DNA of 64,000 bases, taken from contig NZ_JAQMYP010000037.1 of NCBI RefSeq assembly GCF_028369295.1, forward strand, positions 42,510-106,509, read 5' to 3'. The position numbers and the translations under genes were made by a program. Each line of letters opens with the position of its first letter. The first letter of the stretch is position 1. Positions 60,978-64,000 of the stretch are shown here, piece after piece. This DNA is from Streptomyces sp. HD (GTDB lineage Bacteria; Actinomycetota; Actinomycetes; Streptomycetales; Streptomycetaceae). The notes below the pieces were generated by a model, which did no database searches, was not told where the DNA came from, and saw nothing but the letters and a program-made list of their open reading frames with translations.

Positions 60978-61646
60978 TCAGGACAGGTGCGCGACCGCGT
61001 CCAGATGGGGCAGGTGGTGATCGAGGCGTTCCCGCTTGGTGCGCAGGTAGGTGATGTTGTTCTCGCACGGCGGGATCAGCAGCGGAACCGTCTCGGCGAC
61101 CTGGATGCCGTGCCGCAGCAGTGCCTCGCGCTTGCGCGGGTTGTTGGACATCAGGCGGACGCTCTGCACGCCCAGGTCGTGCAGCATCTCGGCGGCGACG
61201 CCGTAGTCGCGGGCGTCCACCGGCAGTCCGAGCGCGAGGTTGGCCTCGACGGTGTCCAGGCCCTCCGCCTGCAGGGCCATCGCGCGCAGCTTGGCGAGCA
61301 GGCCGATGCCGCGGCCCTCGTGGCCCCGCAGATAGACGACTATGCCGGAGCCCTCGGCGACGACCGCGCGCAGCGCGGAGGCGAGCTGGTCGCCGCACTC
61401 GCAGTGCTGGGAGCCGAAGGCGTCGCCGGTGAGGCACTCGGAGTGCAGCCGGGTGAGCACGCCCTCGGTGCCGATCTCGCCGTAGACGAGGGCCACTTGT
61501 TCGTCGCCGCGGTCGTGGTCGAGGTAACCGATCGCCCGGAATTCCCCGTACACGGTGGGCAGCGGGGCATTCACCACGCGTTCCACGCCGGAACGCTGCG
61601 TCCGCTGTGCGGACTTCTTGCCGAGTACGCCAACGTTTTCTGTCAT
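60978..61646 (-). CDS. ribA: GTP cyclohydrolase II, Met variant (probable FAPy-forming)
   Basis: 222 residues. Zinc ligands are C71, C82 and C84 (SECLTGDAFGSQHCECG). RGHEGRGIGLLAKLRA leads to M123 at the position of E. coli Tyr105. ALQAEGLDTVEANLALG and LMSNNPRK complete the family pattern. RibA enzymes open GTP to a diaminopyrimidine for riboflavin. From memory, S. coelicolor SCO6655 has Met at this site and releases the still-formylated FAPy product, and a Tyr/Met swap changes the outcome. This protein should behave likewise. It heads the operon and is 41 bp from a divergent creatininase-family gene; there is no FMN riboswitch in that gap. Confidence 0.9.
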   Translation of the reverse strand: MTENVGVLGKKSAQRTQRSGVERVVNAPLPTVYGEFRAIGYLDHDRGDEQVALVYGEIGTEGVLTRLHSECLTGDAFGSQHCECGDQLASALRAVVAEGSGIVVYLRGHEGRGIGLLAKLRAMALQAEGLDTVEANLALGLPVDARDYGVAAEMLHDLGVQSVRLMSNNPRKREALLRHGIQVAETVPLLIPPCENNITYLRTKRERLDHHLPHLDAVAHLS

Positions 61647-61687
61647 GATTCTTCAGTTCCTATGCAGAGACGAAAGGCCGGAAAAAG

Positions 61688-62476
61688 ATGAGTGATTCGC
61701 AGACGCGGCCGACGGCGCACTCGCTGGTGCCGGCGGACACCACCGAGGACGTACGGGCCCGAGGCGCGGGCGTCTCACGACAGGTCGCGGTCCTCCCCGT
61801 CGGGAGCTTCGAGCAGCACGGTCCGTTCCTTCCACTGGCGACCGACACGCTCGTGGCCTGCGCAATCGCGCGCGAGATCGCAGCGGTGCACCCGGTGCAC
61901 CTCCTTCCACCGGTGACGATCTCCTGCTCGCACGAGCACGCGGCCTGGCCGGGGACCGTCAGCATCTCCTCGGTGACCCTTCATGCGGTGATACGGGACA
62001 TAGCGGCTTCGCTCCGCCGGTCGGGCGTCGACGTCCTGGTGCTGGTCAACGGGCACGGCGGAAACTACGTACTGGGCAATGTCGTTCAGGAGTCCTCCGC
62101 GCGCGGCGAGCGAATGGCGCTGTTCCCGGCCCCGGAGGACTGGGAGGCCGCCCGGGAACGGGCGGGGGTAGAGACCTCGCTGCTCACCGACATGCACGCG
62201 GGGGAAATTGAGACCTCCATCCTTCTGCACACTCATCCCGAATTGATCCGACCCGGTTATGAGACTTCCGATTTCGTGGCGGACGACCGCCGTCATCTCC
62301 TGACCCTCGGTATGTCCGGCTATACCGATTCGGGTGTCATAGGCCGTCCGTCGCTGGGTTCCGCGGAAAAGGGGAAGCGGCTGCTGGCGAGCCTCGCGGA
62401 TTCCTTCGGCGCGTATGTGTCACTGCTGACCTCCGCGGACGATTCCGTAGCGGACACGGGAGACGCACGAAAATAG
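61688..62476 (+). CDS. Creatininase-family amidohydrolase, candidate FAPy deformylase
   Basis: 262 residues. VLPVGSFE42QH44GPFLPLATD53TLVA supplies metal ligands. SCSHEHAAWPGTVSIS, LVNGHGGNYVLGN and TDMHAGEIETSILL complete the creatininase pattern. The family includes archaeal ArfB, which removes formate from FAPy nucleotide, as well as creatininase and MftE. Divergence from a FAPy-type RibA makes deformylation of its product the best guess. The 3' end overlaps the convergent flippase-like gene by 157 bp. GGCCGGAAAAAG is a poor ribosome site before ATG 61688. Confidence 0.85.
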   Translation: MSDSQTRPTAHSLVPADTTEDVRARGAGVSRQVAVLPVGSFEQHGPFLPLATDTLVACAIAREIAAVHPVHLLPPVTISCSHEHAAWPGTVSISSVTLHAVIRDIAASLRRSGVDVLVLVNGHGGNYVLGNVVQESSARGERMALFPAPEDWEAARERAGVETSLLTDMHAGEIETSILLHTHPELIRPGYETSDFVADDRRHLLTLGMSGYTDSGVIGRPSLGSAEKGKRLLASLADSFGAYVSLLTSADDSVADTGDARK

Positions 62477-64000
62477 TCGCCGGGTTCCGGGTCCGCCACG
62501 GTGCGGGCGGATCCGGCACCCGCGCGCAGCCCGGTGTACCAGCGGGCGACCAGGACGAGGGCGCCGGGCAGGGCGGCCACGAGGCTGAGCACGCCGTACA
62601 CGACGGCGACGGCCAGCCCCATGTCGGCGCCCAGGCCCACGGCGCCGAACGCCCAGGCGGTGACGCCCTCGCGGGGGCCGAAGCCGCCGATGTTCAGGGG
62701 CAGTCCCATGGCGAGCAGGGCGAGCACGGCGAGCGGCAGCAGGACGGCCACGGAGGCGGTGGTGCCGGCGATCCTCGCGGCGAGCACGAACATCGCGATG
62801 TGACCGGCGAGGACGACGACGGAGGAGACGGCGACGCCGGGCCCGTTGCGGCGGGACAGCAGGGCTTCCCGAGCCTCGGCGAGCGTGGTGCGCAGGGCCG
62901 TCGGGTTCGACCGGTCCCGGCGGGAGGGCGCCCGGTTCATGCGCACGGCGGCCACGACGGCGAGCGCGCCCACCGCCGCGAACAGCAGGACGGGCGTGAG
63001 GTCCCGGGCCTGGTTCAGCACCGGGGACGGCATGGTCAGCAGGACTCCGGCGCCGACGGCGGTGAGGGCGACCTGGCCGGCCGTCCGCTCCAGCACGACC
63101 GCGCGGACCCCGCGGCCCAGGTCACCGGCGCTCTGCCCGTGCCGCACCGCCCGGTGCACATCGCCGAGGACGCCGCCGGGCAGGGCCGCGTTGAGGAACA
63201 GGGCACGGTAGTAGTCGGCGACGGCCGGCCGCAGCGGCAGCCGGATCCGCAGCGCGCGCGCCACCAACTGCCAGCGCCACGCGCTGAACACGGTGGTGAC
63301 AAGCCCGATCCCGAGCGCCGCGCACAACGCCGTCCCGTCGATCCGCCGCAGCCCGTCGAGGAACACACCGGTACCGAGCCGCCAGAACAGCACCACCAGG
63401 ATGGCGACCCCGACGGCCGTGCCCAGGTGGGTGCGGACGGCAGGGGTGTTGAGGCGGGACAGGACGTTACGCAGTCGGTTGCCGGGGGACTTGGGGGTGG
63501 CCGTTTCCGAGCGGGGCTCGGACACGACGACGCCGGCGCGGGAGGACCCGACGGCTGTGGCTTCGGGGACTGCGGCATCCGTGCGGACCGTCAAGGCCGG
63601 GGCGCCGGACGCGATCACGCACCCTGCAGGAGCGGCCTCGCCCGCATCCACACCCGTACCCACCGCGGAGGAATCGACGGCGGCCACACCCGCAAGGGCC
63701 GGGGCGCCGGCCCCGATCACGCACACCGCCGGTGCCGCCTCACCCGCATCCACACCCGTACCCACCGCCGAGGAATCGACGGCGGCCACACCCGCAAGGG
63801 CCGGGGCGCCGGCCCCGATCACGCACACCGCCGGTGCCGCCTCACCCGCATCCACACCCGCACGTGCCTTCGGAACCGCCTCGGACGCGACGGTGTCCGC
63901 GGACACGGCCGGGCTCTCGACGACCACGGCACCCGCGTGAACCGCCGGAGCCGCCACGGCGGCAGCGGCGTCCGGGTGTGTCGGCGAGGCCTCGGGGCCG
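62320..64000 (-). CDS. Lysylphosphatidylglycerol synthase/flippase-like membrane protein with tandem-repeat N-terminus; 5' end open at window edge
   Basis: The frame stays open to the window edge; GTG 63957 is one possible start. The C-terminal 340 residues are a UPF0104/LPG-synthase membrane domain with about eight helices (AVGVAILVVLFWRL, LCAALGIGLVTTVFSAWRW). Its motifs are ADYYRALFLNAALPGGVLGDVHRAVRHG and LPLNIGGFGPREGVTAWAFGAVGLG. Such domains flip or synthesise aminoacyl or glycosyl lipids. The N-terminal 180 residues are Ala/Val-rich with a 34-residue repeat (63594-63866) not seen in ordinary homologues, and the true start may lie after it. The last 52 codons overlap the creatininase gene on the opposite strand. 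Confidence 0.8.
   Translation of the reverse strand, partial: GPEASPTHPDAAAAVAAPAVHAGAVVVESPAVSADTVASEAVPKARAGVDAGEAAPAVCVIGAGAPALAGVAAVDSSAVGTGVDAGEAAPAVCVIGAGAPALAGVAAVDSSAVGTGVDAGEAAPAGCVIASGAPALTVRTDAAVPEATAVGSSRAGVVVSEPRSETATPKSPGNRLRNVLSRLNTPAVRTHLGTAVGVAILVVLFWRLGTGVFLDGLRRIDGTALCAALGIGLVTTVFSAWRWQLVARALRIRLPLRPAVADYYRALFLNAALPGGVLGDVHRAVRHGQSAGDLGRGVRAVVLERTAGQVALTAVGAGVLLTMPSPVLNQARDLTPVLLFAAVGALAVVAAVRMNRAPSRRDRSNPTALRTTLAEAREALLSRRNGPGVAVSSVVVLAGHIAMFVLAARIAGTTASVAVLLPLAVLALLAMGLPLNIGGFGPREGVTAWAFGAVGLGADMGLAVAVVYGVLSLVAALPGALVLVARWYTGLRAGAGSARTVADPEPGDYFRASPVSATESSAEVSSDTYAPKESARLASSRFPFSAEPSDGRPMTPESV
63594..63866 (-). repeat. 102 bp tandem repeat, about 2.5 copies, in the flippase-like gene
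   Basis: CCCGCATCCACACCCG recurs at 63641, 63743 and 63845, exactly 102 bp apart. The two full units differ by very few bases; a more divergent partial unit precedes them and a partial follows. Each unit encodes 34 residues, starting GVDAGEAAPAVCVIGAG. Near identity of units indicates recent duplication or ongoing copy exchange. Confidence 0.9.

Noticed and set aside
58831..61437. Single 868-residue minus-strand protein covering the FAD oxidase and running back through the OCD and ribA genes
   Set aside because: Only the last 381 residues have FAD-enzyme motifs; the upstream part is out of frame with two clear genes. GTG 59976 is the start.
61647..61687. FMN riboswitch upstream of the ribA variant
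   Set aside because: Only 41 bp separate ribA from the divergent gene, too short for the FMN element, and no matching conserved segments are seen.
63293..63940. Plus-strand repeat-rich frame (PASTPVPTAEEST type)
   Set aside because: It is antisense to the flippase-like gene; openness on both strands is a by-product of the 102 bp GC-rich repeat. It was noted only as a reason to check the start.
1..64000. CRISPR arrays, tRNA/rRNA genes, complete insertion sequences, prophage or conjugative genes
   Set aside because: No spaced repeats of CRISPR type, no cloverleaf or rRNA sequence recognised, and no transposase, integrase or phage structural motif found among the reading frames.

Overview
The window is a 64 kb stretch of a very GC-rich actinobacterial chromosome, almost certainly Streptomyces. 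The support is near-saturated G/C at third codon positions, many GTG starts, 1-8 base start/stop overlaps, very rare TTA codons, a GerW-type spore protein, many secreted or surface enzymes, and an abundant-looking Streptomyces-type intergenic repeat. No rRNA, tRNA, CRISPR array, complete insertion sequence or phage gene was seen. It reads as ordinary chromosome made of small metabolic modules, each with a local regulator.

Layout. 0-1.5 kb: end of a PHP phosphoesterase. 1.7-6.9 kb: a four-gene acyl-CoA/ring-degradation type operon (SDR, amidohydrolase, acyl-CoA ligase, MaoC hydratase) facing MarR and IclR regulators across a dyad-rich control region. 7-11.3 kb: a two-component system, a MITE-like element and an MMPL exporter. 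11.3-13.8 kb: a DUF1905 protein, a secreted GH16/CBM6 beta-glucanase behind a LacI-type operator, and a GerW spore protein. 13.8-17.2 kb: a sulfur module with an ArsR-rhodanese regulator, a CstB-like persulfide dioxygenase-rhodanese and an MFS permease. 17.2-19 kb: an endonuclease/phosphatase-fold exoenzyme and an AraC regulator. 19.1-28.1 kb: a pentose-phosphate operon tkt-tal-zwf-opcA-pgi-gnd plus a histidine phosphatase, preceded by a 19 bp perfect palindrome. 28.1-34.1 kb: a lipase, a catalase-like/alpha-dioxygenase fusion and a bldA-type (TTA-containing) membrane protein. 34.1-39.3 kb: a shikimate/quinate module (dehydroshikimate dehydratase, shikimate dehydrogenase, TetR, MHS-type permease) with matching operators in front of the dehydrogenase and the permease. 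39.4-49.5 kb: a surface-glycan locus with UDP-GlcNAc 2-epimerase, UDP-ManNAc dehydrogenase, several glycosyltransferases and a methyltransferase. 49.5-56.6 kb: two VOC proteins, a secreted GH31 glycosidase, an F420/FMN split-barrel protein, a TetR-MFS pair and a serine hydrolase. 56.6-64 kb: an operon ribA-OCD-FAD oxidase-two saccharopine dehydrogenase-like genes, a divergent creatininase-family amidohydrolase, and a flippase-like membrane protein with a 34-residue tandem repeat.

Two systems look most worth pursuing. First, the 953-residue protein at 29.7 kb joins a catalase-related heme domain to a fatty-acid alpha-dioxygenase, a bacterial counterpart in logic to oxylipin fusion enzymes. Second, the 56.6-62.5 kb locus starts with a GTP cyclohydrolase II carrying Met where the usual enzyme has Tyr. 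That change is linked to release of a formylated pyrimidine (FAPy). A creatininase-type candidate deformylase is divergent to it, amino-acid and saccharopine-type enzymes are in the same operon, and there is a TTA codon in the FAD enzyme. Together these suggest a developmentally controlled, undescribed pathway.
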